In this document: piece by piece, positions 8,791 to 18,222 of the stretch | Position numbering within the stretch: the first letter of the stretch is position 1 | Layout of the letters: each line of letters opens with the position of its first letter | Assembly (NCBI RefSeq): GCF_014764505.1 | Contig: NZ_JACXWX010000009.1 | Span: 62,001 to 126,000 of the forward strand | DNA length: 64,000 nt | DNA from: Phormidium tenue FACHB-886 | GTDB lineage: Bacteria > Cyanobacteriota > Cyanobacteriia > Elainellales > Elainellaceae | Direction of reading: 5' to 3' | Notes under the pieces: generated by a model | What the model saw: the letters and a program-made list of their open reading frames with translations, nothing else | Database searches by the model: none | What the model was told of the DNA's origin: nothing | Made by a program: the position numbers and the translations under genes

Positions 8791-9336
8791 CTATGCAGGC
8801 GTGGGAACTGGCTGGAAAGATTCCCAGGCTAAATCTTTCTCGGAAATGACACTAACAGGCATTGCCCACTGGATGCCAAACGCCGGATCGTCGTAGCGGA
8901 AACCCCGCTCGCATCCTGGCGTGTAGAACTCACCGACTTGATAGATAACCTCTGCTCCATCGGTGAGCGCCTGATAGCCGTGGGCAAATAGTTCGGGAAT
9001 ATACAGCGCTCTGCGGTTCTCAGCGGTCAGCTCGACGCTGACGTATTGCATATAGGTAGGCGAGTCAGGACGCATGTCCACGATCACATCGTAGATTGCC
9101 CCTTTAATGCAGCGGATGAACTTGGTTTCGCAGGCAGGAGCCACCTGATAGTGCATACCCCGCAGGGTACCGGCTTTGTAGTTGAACGAAAGATTGGCTT
9201 GGGCAACGATCGGCTTTAAACCATGTTCCTCAAACTCTTTGGCGCAAAAGGCTCTGGCGAAGCCACCGCGATCGTCAGCGCGGACTTCCATATCGATGAT
9301 GTATGCGCCTTTTAGTTTGGTTTCCGTGAATTGCAT
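8791..9336 (-). CDS. rfbC: dTDP-4-dehydrorhamnose 3,5-epimerase-like protein
   Basis: This 181-residue cupin epimerase has the RmlC signatures: catalytic His region TLRGMHYQ near residue 60, the DMRPDSPTY segment, and RRALYIPELFAHGYQAL near 125. RmlC-type enzymes invert carbons 3 and 5 (or only 3) of a 4-keto sugar nucleotide. No rmlA or rmlB is nearby, so the natural substrate is probably a CDP-sugar made through the adjacent rfbF. It follows rfbF by 127 bp, with a hairpin in the gap. Confidence 0.88.
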   Translation of the reverse strand: MQFTETKLKGAYIIDMEVRADDRGGFARAFCAKEFEEHGLKPIVAQANLSFNYKAGTLRGMHYQVAPACETKFIRCIKGAIYDVIVDMRPDSPTYMQYVSVELTAENRRALYIPELFAHGYQALTDGAEVIYQVGEFYTPGCERGFRYDDPAFGIQWAMPVSVISEKDLAWESFQPVPTPA

Positions 9337-9400
9337 TCAAATTGCTCCAGATGAACCAGTGGATTGAACTTGGGAACAGCGATTGATTTTTGAAGTTAGA

Positions 9401-9420
9401 GGGCGTGGAGCCTCACGCCC
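9401..9420. terminator. Small hairpin between rfbF and rfbC
   Basis: GGGCGTG at 9401-9407 pairs with CACGCCC at 9414-9420 over a 6-base loop. No T-run follows on the minus strand, so it may stabilise or process the operon transcript rather than end it. Confidence 0.45.
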
Positions 9421-9463
9421 CTAAACCATTCCATCCTCTGTCCTTCGTTGCCTGAACTTCCTC

Positions 9464-10237
9464 CTACCAGACCTTCCATGGCGCTTTATTGCTTTGCCAC
9501 AGTCCTTCCAGGTAGTTCTTATCCCGCAGAGTATCCATCGGCTGCCAGAAGCCATCGTGTCTGTAGGCAGCAAGCTGACCGTCGTGGGCAATTTTTTGCA
9601 GGGGTTCATGTTCCCACATGGTGCTATCGTCGGCGATGTAGTCGATTGCCTCGGGTTCTAGCACGAAGTAGCCGCCATTAATCCAGGCTCCGTCGCCTTC
9701 GGGTTTTTCGTGGAAGGTATCGATCTTGGTTTGCCCTTGTCCCAGAGAAATCGCGCCAAAACGTCCGGGTGGCTGAACTGCTGTTAGGGTAGCTAGTGTG
9801 CCCTGAGATTTGTGAAACTCGATTAACTGAGCGACATTAACACTGCTAACTCCATCTCCGTAGGTGAAGCAGAACGTGCCGCTGCCGATGTGTTCTCTGA
9901 CGCGCTTGAGCCGTCCGCCGGTCATTGTGTCTTCGCCTGTGTCAACCAGCGTGACGCGCCAGGGTTCTGCATTTCCGGCATGGATATTCATCTGGTTGAA
10001 GCGCATGTCAAATGTGACATCGGACATGCGGAGGAAGTAGTTGGCGAAGAATTCTTTGATAACGTATCCTTTGTAGCCACAGCAAATGATGAAATCATTT
10101 ACGCCATGAGCAGAGTACGTCTTCATGATGTGCCACAAAATTGGTTGCCCGCCAATTTCGACCATCGGTTTTGGCTTGATAGCGGTTTCTTCGCTGATCC
10201 GTGTCCCTAGTCCACCCGCCAAAATAACTGCTTTCAT
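9464..10237 (-). CDS. rfbF: Glucose-1-phosphate cytidylyltransferase
   Basis: The 257-residue protein has the nucleotidyltransferase signature [12 protein letters not shown] at the N-terminus, followed by [10 protein letters not shown], typical of RfbF. It transfers CMP from CTP to glucose 1-phosphate, giving CDP-glucose. Later motifs such as TYGDGV near 131, and [18 protein letters not shown], fit the family, and the length is usual. GAGGTAGG lies just upstream of the ATG. It is the first gene of the five-gene minus-strand sugar operon. A CDP-glucose 4,6-dehydratase (rfbG) is not adjacent. Confidence 0.95.
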   Translation of the reverse strand: MKAVILAGGLGTRISEETAIKPKPMVEIGGQPILWHIMKTYSAHGVNDFIICCGYKGYVIKEFFANYFLRMSDVTFDMRFNQMNIHAGNAEPWRVTLVDTGEDTMTGGRLKRVREHIGSGTFCFTYGDGVSSVNVAQLIEFHKSQGTLATLTAVQPPGRFGAISLGQGQTKIDTFHEKPEGDGAWINGGYFVLEPEAIDYIADDSTMWEHEPLQKIAHDGQLAAYRHDGFWQPMDTLRDKNYLEGLWQSNKAPWKVW

Positions 10238-10894
10238 GCACCTACCTCAATATGCCACCTAAAGAGTTTGCAATCGGAACCAAACGTGATCAATTGACTC
10301 CAGCCAAAACTGCTCATAGAGTTCCCTGGAATCCTGTGATTACAACAGTTTTTTGTACTCAAAAATGAGTTTATTTCAATCATTCTGCTGGTTTTTTTGA
10401 GAAGCTTTGTCGAGCAAAAAACTGGCAAAGTTTATTTGTATAAATTCCATGAGCGAACCTTATTCTGCTTAAAGAAGCCAAACTTTTTGAAGATGAATTC
10501 TCTAACATAATTAATGGCTGCAGCCCTGCGATCCAAGAAGTTAATACTTGCTTTGGATGGTCTTTATACAACTCAAGCCTTTCACTTAACCAGCACAAAA
10601 TCTAGAACTCCAGCCCCGAGCCTGCATTTTGTTTTACGCATTCGGGAATTTAATTTTTGACCTAAAGAGAGACTAACAAGAAGACTAAAAGTAAGCTGTA
10701 AAGGCAGGGTGAATAAACGGATTTCCTCTATGAAAACTGCATGAAAGATTTTCAAATCTCCAGAAAACTACAGAGACAGATACGCAGCAGTTCAGGCTTT
10801 TCGCCGTATCGGCTATTCAAAGCTGAGTTGTTGCCGTCCGGAATTTTGAGGCTGCACTAAAATGGAACGAGCCTTTGTCTTTTCCTAAAACGCT
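10238..10894. other. 657-bp non-coding gap upstream of rfbF
   Basis: This AT-rich gap separates two divergent transcription units and should contain the promoters of the sugar operon (minus) and the TPR gene (plus). Short open frames on the minus strand (10234-10428 and 10380-10598) lack ribosome binding sites and protein-like composition. No structured RNA or repeat was recognised. Confidence 0.5.
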
Positions 10895-13204
10895 ATGGCG
10901 AGGTTCAGTCGCGGGTTAATCAGCGGGTTGCTTAGCATGGCGATTGCCATCGGATTTCAGCCCAGTCGTTTAAACGCGCAGCCCCGACAGCCTCCATCCA
11001 CCCAGCCTTCAGCTGAAAATTCGCCGTTACTGCCTGCGATAGCTCTGGCGATCGCGATTACAGGATTGGGGGGATTTCTCTATTGGCGATCACGCCGTTC
11101 AACATTGGCACAGTCTATCGAGCGCTATCAGGCAGAATTCCTGCTCGAGCCCCCAATAGCATCCCCAAAAGCCGATGAAGAGGTGCTCGCAGAAACACTT
11201 CCAATTCCAGAATTGCCAAGTGAGGAGCCACCCCTTTCAAACGCTCCTTCCGTAACTGACTTGGAGAAATTGTTTCAGCAGGACATTTCCCCGTCCCCGA
11301 CCTCCCCCGCACCCGCCCCATTAGAAGAACCCGTTTCAGCCGAAGGAATGCCCATGTCAGACGAAACAACTGCCGATCGCTATACAACGTTGATTGAAGA
11401 AATTATCACTGCCACTTTGAAGGGACAGATTCGCTCGAAGGAGATTGTTTATCAGCGATTGACCCAGGAGATTGAACCCGGATCAGGCGAGATTTTCGAT
11501 CGCTGTTTGTCTCAGCGCCTGAGCTTAACGCAGGCGCAAGCGAACGATTCTTCTGACGAACTCAAGCAAGCCAAGGCAACGCGAATTCTCCGGGCGCTCC
11601 ATACCCTCCAAGGGGAGTGGGAGCGCTACCAAAAAGACCAGCAGCGCACCGATGAAGTTGCTTCAGCCGCGCAGGCGATCTTGTCTGCAGAAGCAAGTCA
11701 GCGCTTCCTCACCTGGGTCAACCTTAGCGATCCCAACCAGCCCCACAGCCTGACGCTAGACCACTTAGAGCATCTGGCGATCGACCTGAATCGACTAACG
11801 TCCGCCAGTCCCTTTCCTGACCCGGAAATCCAGCAGCTGACTACAGGTATTAAAAAGGGGCTGGAGTCTTGGCGATCCTTAGAGGGACACCTGATCGAAT
11901 GGATGTATGAACCTGTAAGCAGCTTAGGCGTTGAGGCGACTCCGAAGCAGCGCGGACCTTGGGCACTTTGGGCAACCCATAGCAAAAGCCCCCTGCTGCT
12001 GCAATTGTTCCAAACGCTCGCCCAAAACGAGCCTGTAGGGGAACTGGTGCGGCGGCAGTCGTTTAACCTTAGCGAATGGGTGGAGCTGTCGGTGACACTG
12101 CAGCTTGTGCAGCGAGGCTTGGTGAACTGGTTTGCCAAGCAGCCCTATGGCTCTAAATGGGGGGTGCAGGCATCGATCGGGACTTACCTGACCTTTGCAG
12201 CCGTTTGGAGCGAATTGGCGCGTGGCTTAGAGGGGGCAGTGCTGGATAGCAATCGGCAACAGCTTACACAGGGGTGCTTTCAGGTGCTGATTCAAGTTCT
12301 TAGAGCTTTTGCCCGCCACCCCTATTTCCCGCTTTATGGTGGCATATTTGCCTTATTTTCTAGTAGCCATCTGCAAGACATGCTGGAGTATCTAAACCAG
12401 CCCTTGCAGTATGTGGAGGGCACTCAGGAAAAAGCCCGCATCCTAACCCTGCTAGGCTACTCCCAGCGAGCCGTTGGGCAGTTCGATCGAGCTATCCAAT
12501 TCCACGAACAGGCACTAGAAATTGCCCGAGCTGAGCAAGACCAAGCCTGCGAAATTGCAAACCTTAACCACCTCAGCCGTACTTTTGCCGCCCGTAAGCA
12601 ATATGCTGAAGCGATTCGCTACAGCCAGCAGGCGCTGGTACTAGCGCGGCAGATCGGCATCCGGGTTGGCGAAGCCCATGCCTTAACGAATTATGGCTAC
12701 AGCGAGGTACAGTCTGCCTATCAGCTAGAGCGAATGGAGCCGGAAACGTATGAGATGGCGATCGGCTTTTTGAAGCAAGGACTTAGCCTGTCGGAGAAGC
12801 TAGAAGATCGCCAATGCCTAGCGCTCTGCAACTATAGCTTGGGTGTTGCCCACACGCTGATTGAGCAGTATCAGCCTGCAGTAGGCTATCTAACGGCTGG
12901 GCTAAAGTCGGCGCAGGAGTCGGGCGATTTATACCTGCAGGGGTTAAATTTGGCTTACCTGGCAGAAGCGTTTTATCGGCTGGGCGATCGGATGCAGGCA
13001 ATTTACGCTGCTTGCCTTGGCCTGTACCAGCTAGAGCAGATTCGGGCAACCGAATGGCGGCAGCCTGCAGGACTGCTGCAAATTCTGCAGGGGCAGTTAG
13101 GTGCAAAGGGACTTAAAGATGTGATCGCCCAGCACCGTTCAACGATCATCGCTCAGATTGGCGTAGATGGATACGATCACGTCTTACACCTGTTGGAACT
13201 GTGA
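10895..13204 (+). CDS. Membrane-anchored TPR-repeat protein
   Basis: The 769-residue protein starts with a signal-like hydrophobic stretch (GLISGLLSMAIAIGFQ), then a Pro/Gln-rich linker and a second span (ILLPAIALAIAITGLGGFLYW region, about 48-68). A long acidic, proline-rich linker reaches to about residue 160. The middle is helical without a recognised domain. The C-terminal third (about 510-710) carries tetratricopeptide repeats of the AxxNLGxxxxxxGxYxxA type, for example YSQRAVGQFDRAIQFHEQAL and RKQYAEAIRYSQQALVLAR. TPR arrays bind partner proteins; the partner is unknown. It converges on flv3 with a long palindrome in between. Confidence 0.8.
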   Translation: MARFSRGLISGLLSMAIAIGFQPSRLNAQPRQPPSTQPSAENSPLLPAIALAIAITGLGGFLYWRSRRSTLAQSIERYQAEFLLEPPIASPKADEEVLAETLPIPELPSEEPPLSNAPSVTDLEKLFQQDISPSPTSPAPAPLEEPVSAEGMPMSDETTADRYTTLIEEIITATLKGQIRSKEIVYQRLTQEIEPGSGEIFDRCLSQRLSLTQAQANDSSDELKQAKATRILRALHTLQGEWERYQKDQQRTDEVASAAQAILSAEASQRFLTWVNLSDPNQPHSLTLDHLEHLAIDLNRLTSASPFPDPEIQQLTTGIKKGLESWRSLEGHLIEWMYEPVSSLGVEATPKQRGPWALWATHSKSPLLLQLFQTLAQNEPVGELVRRQSFNLSEWVELSVTLQLVQRGLVNWFAKQPYGSKWGVQASIGTYLTFAAVWSELARGLEGAVLDSNRQQLTQGCFQVLIQVLRAFARHPYFPLYGGIFALFSSSHLQDMLEYLNQPLQYVEGTQEKARILTLLGYSQRAVGQFDRAIQFHEQALEIARAEQDQACEIANLNHLSRTFAARKQYAEAIRYSQQALVLARQIGIRVGEAHALTNYGYSEVQSAYQLERMEPETYEMAIGFLKQGLSLSEKLEDRQCLALCNYSLGVAHTLIEQYQPAVGYLTAGLKSAQESGDLYLQGLNLAYLAEAFYRLGDRMQAIYAACLGLYQLEQIRATEWRQPAGLLQILQGQLGAKGLKDVIAQHRSTIIAQIGVDGYDHVLHLLEL

Positions 13205-13220
13205 GAACACTCCCTACACC

Positions 13221-13275
13221 GAGCTAGGAATTTTTGAGAGAAACGCTTCGCGTTTCTCTCAAAAATTCCTAGCTC
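13221..13275. terminator. 25-bp-arm palindrome between convergent genes
   Basis: Arms 13221-13245 and 13251-13275 are perfect inverted repeats with a CTTCG loop, lying between the stop of the TPR gene (13204) and the end of flv3 (13304). The arms contain A5/T5 tracts, so each strand presents a stable stem with internal U-richness. It is probably a bidirectional terminator. Confidence 0.8.
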
Positions 13276-13303
13276 ACTTAAGGAATCCCCAGCCTGAGGC
13301 ACT

Positions 13304-15031
13304 CTAGTAATGGTTGCCGACCTTGCGGTGATGTACCGCGGTCAGCCCATTGATTTTAGACACACGCCCTCCATCAATGGTGCTGTACACAATCCAGTGG
13401 TCTGTGCACTCCATACGGCTGACAACCTGACATTCTAAGTAAGCCAGCGCCTCTGCCAAAATCGGCGAACCGTTTGCAGCAGGATAGGTTTTCACATCGG
13501 CAAAGCGATCGGCTCCCGGCGCAAACCGCTTCAAGAAGTGCTTCATCAGCGGCTGATAGTTGCCTTCTTCTAGCACATTGAGAATAAATCGATCTCCCAC
13601 ATGCATCAGTGATTCAATCGCCCGGTCTTTTGCAACGGCGATCGTAATACCTAACGGTTTGAGGCTGGCTTGCGACACCCAGGAGGCAAGCATACCGCTA
13701 GAAATATCCCCTTTCTTGGCAGTGATAATATACAAGCCACCGCTCAGCCGACCCAAGGCTTTATCCAGCTCGTTGTCTAGTGCTTTCATTTGCTTGACAG
13801 CACGAGCGCGGGTGAGCCACTGCCCCAAGTCAGTGCCAGCTTCTTCAGCAAGCTGAAACGTAGCTTCAGAAGGCGTTTCTTTGATTAGAATTGGCGCAAA
13901 GCCTTCGCGGACACCAATCGCCTGAAGCTGATTGCGGAGCGGATACACCGACTCATCATCTCCGCCGCCCGCCTCAAACAAGCCAACAGCCTGCTTCGAA
14001 GTTGCTGCCGCCAGAATTGTTCCCAGTGCCGCTCCCGTTTTGCTGGCGAATTCCCCAGACTGGGGCGGCATTCCAATCACGATACCAGCAGCAAGGCTGA
14101 CCATTTCGCTGATTTCATGGGGTTCGGCGTATTTTAGATCCAGCAGCTCCACTGCTACGCCCGTTTTGGTGATGCCTTGAGCAATCGACTGGACAAGGCG
14201 ATCGCTATAGCCATATTCGCTGGTGTAGAACAGCGCCACAGTGGTTTCCGCTTTAGCCTGGGCTTGGCTCCACTCCCGGTAGCGCCCTACCAATTCAGTT
14301 ATGTTGTAGTGCAGCAAAGGACCGTGACCTGTGGCGATCGTATGAATTTCTGGAAGTTCTCGCATTCGCTTCAAAGCTGCCAGCACCGATCGGGCGTTTG
14401 GACCCATCAGGCAGTCGTAATAAAGCTTGTAGTCTGCCTCTAACAGCTCTAGATCTTCATCGTAGGTATGGTCATCACAATAGTGCATGCCAAACACATC
14501 GCAAGTGAACAGAAGCCCTGTTTTGTGGTCGTAGGTCAAAATCGTGTCAGGCCAGTGCAGGTTGGGAGCTGAGACAAATTCCAGCTCATGCCCGTTGCCT
14601 AGATCGAGGCGATCGCCGTTCTTCACCACTAGTTTTTGGTAAGGCTGATGCACCATTTCGTCTAGGAACTGCATTGCTACCTTAGAGCCAACCACGGTAA
14701 TCTGCGGGGCGCGTTGCAGCACGTCTTTAATCAAGCCGCTGTGGTCGGGTTCGGTATGGCTGACGATTAGATAGTCAATTTCAGTGGGATCGATCAGGTC
14801 GAGCAGCTTTTCAAGATAGATCTGGCGAAACTTTTCGTGAGAGGTGTCTACGAGGGCTGTTTTTTCGCCACGAATTAAGAAAGAGTTATAGGTCGTGCCA
14901 TTTTCTAGCTCAAATTCAATATCAAAGCGATCGCGATCCCAATCCAGCGATCGAATGGTAGTGGTGTCGGCAGCAATGTCTTGAACCTGTAAGGTTAGCC
15001 GTTGTTTAGAGCGTTCTGCGAGGGCGACCAT
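13304..15031 (-). CDS. flv3: Flavodiiron protein, Flv3 type
   Basis: The 575-residue protein has the three-domain cyanobacterial layout: metallo-beta-lactamase-like diiron domain (about 30-250), flavodoxin domain (about 265-405) and C-terminal flavin reductase domain (about 425-575). All usual diiron ligands are present: H92-x-E94-x-D96-H97, H159, D178 and H236. The N-terminal region (RSLDWDRDRFDIEFELENGT) closely follows Synechocystis Flv3 as I remember it. Flv3 acts with Flv1 in NADPH-dependent reduction of O2 to water, protecting photosystem I under changing light. No flv1 lies in the window. Confidence 0.93.
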   Translation of the reverse strand: MVALAERSKQRLTLQVQDIAADTTTIRSLDWDRDRFDIEFELENGTTYNSFLIRGEKTALVDTSHEKFRQIYLEKLLDLIDPTEIDYLIVSHTEPDHSGLIKDVLQRAPQITVVGSKVAMQFLDEMVHQPYQKLVVKNGDRLDLGNGHELEFVSAPNLHWPDTILTYDHKTGLLFTCDVFGMHYCDDHTYDEDLELLEADYKLYYDCLMGPNARSVLAALKRMRELPEIHTIATGHGPLLHYNITELVGRYREWSQAQAKAETTVALFYTSEYGYSDRLVQSIAQGITKTGVAVELLDLKYAEPHEISEMVSLAAGIVIGMPPQSGEFASKTGAALGTILAAATSKQAVGLFEAGGGDDESVYPLRNQLQAIGVREGFAPILIKETPSEATFQLAEEAGTDLGQWLTRARAVKQMKALDNELDKALGRLSGGLYIITAKKGDISSGMLASWVSQASLKPLGITIAVAKDRAIESLMHVGDRFILNVLEEGNYQPLMKHFLKRFAPGADRFADVKTYPAANGSPILAEALAYLECQVVSRMECTDHWIVYSTIDGGRVSKINGLTAVHHRKVGNHY

Positions 15032-15244
15032 TGCTCACTCTCCTTAAAATTCTGTAATAGCGTTTTGGTTATGTCTCATTATGGCGTCAGGAAAGCCTTG
15101 TTTGTAAAGTTCTAATAAGCAAAGTTACTTATTAGATAAACTTATTGTTTACGCCGCACAAGTGTAGCTAAAGCAATCACTTTAGATTCAACCAAATCCT
15201 AGCGGCTTGTCCGATTTCAATTTACTTAACCGGAATCGTACTGC

Positions 15245-18148
15245 TCAATCTAATAGCTCCACTACTCCTGTGCGTCCATCAATCCTCACCTGCTGCCCAG
15301 ACTGCAGACGTTGCATAGCATGACTTACATTCATCACCGCTGGAATGCCATACTCGCGCGCCACGATCGCCCCATGCGACAGCTGCCCGCCTACTTCGGT
15401 GATTAGCCCGCCCGCCTGAGCCAGCAGCGGCGCCCAGCCGGAATCGGCATAAGGAACGACCAGAATCGTATTGCGGTTAACCGCAGGAAAGGTTTGCAGG
15501 CTTTGCAAAATTACAACCTGTCCTTCAGCTTGCCCCGGACTCGCACCAATGCCTTTCAGCTGCCGGAAAAGGTTGCTTCCGATTTGCGATGGCAAACGAG
15601 AGGCAGACTGACGGGGTGGATCGTTGCCATAGACAAGCTGGGGCGGGGTGAGCTGACGGTCTTTCTCTAGCTGTAAGCGGCGGCTAGCGATCGTTTCAGC
15701 CAGTGAACGCTTGAAGGCAGGATCGGGTGCTTCAATCAACTGTTTGATTTCTGCAAACTCCAGGAAAAAAATGTCTCCAGTTTCAGCAAGCAGCCCTGCT
15801 TCGATCCAGTTTCTTTCGAGCGCCACAAAGCTCCAGCGCAGTTCGGCTAACAGCTTGCTATAGAGGGCAGTCACCTGTCCCTTCAAATCTAGCCGCCGCT
15901 GCACCTGCCGCGCCTTCCAGGCAGACGATCGCACCGGCAGCGGAGACATTTGCGGCGGATTGAGCAAAAATTGGCTAAAGAGAGACTGCGGCACCCGTGG
16001 ATCTTCTTGCCAAGTGGGCACAGCAATATCTGTACCGACTTCGCTCAAATAGCCGAACTCTGCCAAGAAGCGATCGAATGCTTCTGTTAGCCCATCCAAC
16101 GGCTGACTAGGATCTTGCTCAGGAGCAACTGCGCGGGCTTCAGCAGCAAGAGCTTGCAGCGATCGCACCGAAGCAACTTCCGGCAGATAGCTGTTATCCA
16201 GCTCGGTTTCTTCAACCGCAAAAATAGCCTGCCGCAGTGCTGCACTCAAAGGAGCCAGAATGCTGTAGTAAGTCGTGCGTTGCAGCAGCGCCAAAATTTG
16301 CTGAATGCGGTTCAGAAGCTCGGCGGGGGTTAGCGAGTCGAGTGGCTGCGCGCTGAGGCTGGCAAAATCTGGATCAAAATGCTGCTGCCGCTCCTGCTCA
16401 AAGTCTTTCTCTAGCCGCAGCTCACGCTTTAACAGCCGCACCAGCCCAGGCGTATTTTGCAGCGTCGATAAAATGGGCGGCTTGCTGAACTTAGCTCCGC
16501 GGGTCAAAAATTCCAGGCTCTCTGGCGGTAGCCCCATGCGGCGGAAGAGTTGTCCCAGCAGCGAGGCATTAAAGTAGGCGGCGGAGTGGTGCAGTGTGGC
16601 AGTTTCATTGAAGTCTAACCCGCTGGCACGATCGTTCAGCACGATCGTAAAAAGTTCACCCCATACCCCACAGGTCAACGGTCGATTGATCGACCAGGTC
16701 AGCGGATGGATGTATCCTGGAATCACCTCGGCGGCAATTTTGCGCGTCCAGATCGGCAACAGCGTGGTAATAGGTCGTGCCTGCAGCAGCCAAAGATGCT
16801 GCCCGTCATAGCTCCATTCAAGATCCTGCGGCACGCCGTGATACCGCTGCTCCAGATGCCGCGCCAAATATGCCACCTGTTGAATTAAGCGCGGCGGCAG
16901 ATCACCTGTGCCCTCCGAAGGAAATGCGATCGCCTCAGGCAACAGCCAGTCAGGCTGCCCTGCTGTTGCTGCTGCCTGCTCTCCTTCGGCAATCCAAACG
17001 CGATACTGTTCAGGGGTTACCTGCCCTGATACCACCTGCGTCGCCATACCTGGAAGGGCTTCAATCACAACGGCGTCGCCCTGGCGTTCAATGGGATCTC
17101 GGCTGAAAGCGACTCCCGAAAAAACACCTTTGACCTGAATCTGTACGACCACTGCCATCCCAGTTTCGGCGAGACCTCTGTCTTGGCGGTAGCGGCTAGC
17201 AGAATCCAGATGGTAGGAGGCTTGGCAGCGCAGAATAGCTTGCTCTAGGGCTGGCTGACTGGTGAGGTTGAGGATCGAGTCATATTGTCCGGCGGCAGAT
17301 GCCGTTTCTGAGTCTTCCCCAATTGCTGACGATCGAACGACCAGAGGAATTTCGGAGCTGGGATGCAGCAGGTCAATCAGCACTGCCGGATCGTCTCCGG
17401 GCGGCAGCACCCAGCCCACCGGAACCGGATAGCCCCAGTGCCGAAGCTGGGCAAGGTTCGCGGCCTTTTGCCCTACTTTTTGCGGATCGAGCGGTTTGTC
17501 TAGCGAGATGAGGGCACGATCGCCTCGAAAAAATCGAAACATTTTGCGAGAGCTGCGGCTAGCGGTTTCGGTAGGCAAGTCTAGATCATCAGGCATCTTT
17601 TGGTAAATCCAGGCAAGCAGCAGACTGAGAATAAGGGTTGCACCGATCCGATCGCCCTCATTGGGATGTCGGAGAGCAGTGACGATCGGCAGCAGCACCA
17701 GCACGCCTAGCTTACCTGATTGCCGCTCCCGCAGCAGCGTAAAGCCGATGCCGCTGATCAGGCACACTAGCCCAGAAGTGAGCCAGTCATGAGTCACAAA
17801 GCCCCAAACTACATTAGTCGTTCCGGCACCCTTGCCAAACCAGTAGCGTCCCATGACTAGGGCAATCAGCGCCACCACTTCCCAAACAGGGTCAGCAGGA
17901 AAGAAATAGCGCGCCAGCAGCACCGCAGCAATGCCTTTAAACGCTTCCGACAGCACTGCTAGCACCCCAACCCAGCGCCCACCATGGTAGAAAGCAGCAG
18001 AAACGCTAATGTTACCCGTACCGATCTGGGACAACTGTTGCCCAGTCGATCGGCGCACTAACCAGCCAATCAGCGGCAAACCACCCAAGAGCGGACACAC
18101 CACAAAAATCAGCAGTACCCCAAGAACCTGTTCTAGTGTCATATCCAC
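15245..18148 (-). CDS. PlsY-like / PEP-synthase-like fusion protein
   Basis: This is one 967-residue frame. Residues 1-200 are a multi-span PlsY (glycerol-3-phosphate acyltransferase) domain with GTGNISVSAAFYHGG matching the first PlsY motif, EAFKG matching the second, and FGKGAGTTNV where PlsY normally has GGKGVAT. Residues about 215-460 form a pyruvate-phosphate-dikinase-type ATP-grasp domain (VGQKAANLAQL, VVRSSAIGEDSETASAAGQY, then DLEWSYDG...LLQARPITT). After a helical linker, the C-terminal swivelling domain carries the phosphocarrier His near 925 in LSHGAIVAREYGIPAV. No PEP/pyruvate TIM-barrel domain is present. The activity of the fusion is unknown; coupling of phospholipid acylation to a phosphotransfer step is speculation. 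Confidence 0.85.
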   Translation of the reverse strand: MDMTLEQVLGVLLIFVVCPLLGGLPLIGWLVRRSTGQQLSQIGTGNISVSAAFYHGGRWVGVLAVLSEAFKGIAAVLLARYFFPADPVWEVVALIALVMGRYWFGKGAGTTNVVWGFVTHDWLTSGLVCLISGIGFTLLRERQSGKLGVLVLLPIVTALRHPNEGDRIGATLILSLLLAWIYQKMPDDLDLPTETASRSSRKMFRFFRGDRALISLDKPLDPQKVGQKAANLAQLRHWGYPVPVGWVLPPGDDPAVLIDLLHPSSEIPLVVRSSAIGEDSETASAAGQYDSILNLTSQPALEQAILRCQASYHLDSASRYRQDRGLAETGMAVVVQIQVKGVFSGVAFSRDPIERQGDAVVIEALPGMATQVVSGQVTPEQYRVWIAEGEQAAATAGQPDWLLPEAIAFPSEGTGDLPPRLIQQVAYLARHLEQRYHGVPQDLEWSYDGQHLWLLQARPITTLLPIWTRKIAAEVIPGYIHPLTWSINRPLTCGVWGELFTIVLNDRASGLDFNETATLHHSAAYFNASLLGQLFRRMGLPPESLEFLTRGAKFSKPPILSTLQNTPGLVRLLKRELRLEKDFEQERQQHFDPDFASLSAQPLDSLTPAELLNRIQQILALLQRTTYYSILAPLSAALRQAIFAVEETELDNSYLPEVASVRSLQALAAEARAVAPEQDPSQPLDGLTEAFDRFLAEFGYLSEVGTDIAVPTWQEDPRVPQSLFSQFLLNPPQMSPLPVRSSAWKARQVQRRLDLKGQVTALYSKLLAELRWSFVALERNWIEAGLLAETGDIFFLEFAEIKQLIEAPDPAFKRSLAETIASRRLQLEKDRQLTPPQLVYGNDPPRQSASRLPSQIGSNLFRQLKGIGASPGQAEGQVVILQSLQTFPAVNRNTILVVPYADSGWAPLLAQAGGLITEVGGQLSHGAIVAREYGIPAVMNVSHAMQRLQSGQQVRIDGRTGVVELLD

Positions 18149-18222
18149 GCATCAAAACGAGAGGGGATTACTGCCCTGCCAGCGAGATTACATCTCTTTA
18201 GCTCGATTAAGTTTTTACAACA

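Noticed and set aside
10234-10598. Two short minus-strand frames upstream of rfbF
   Set aside because: No ribosome sites or protein-like composition; they overlap the expected promoter region.
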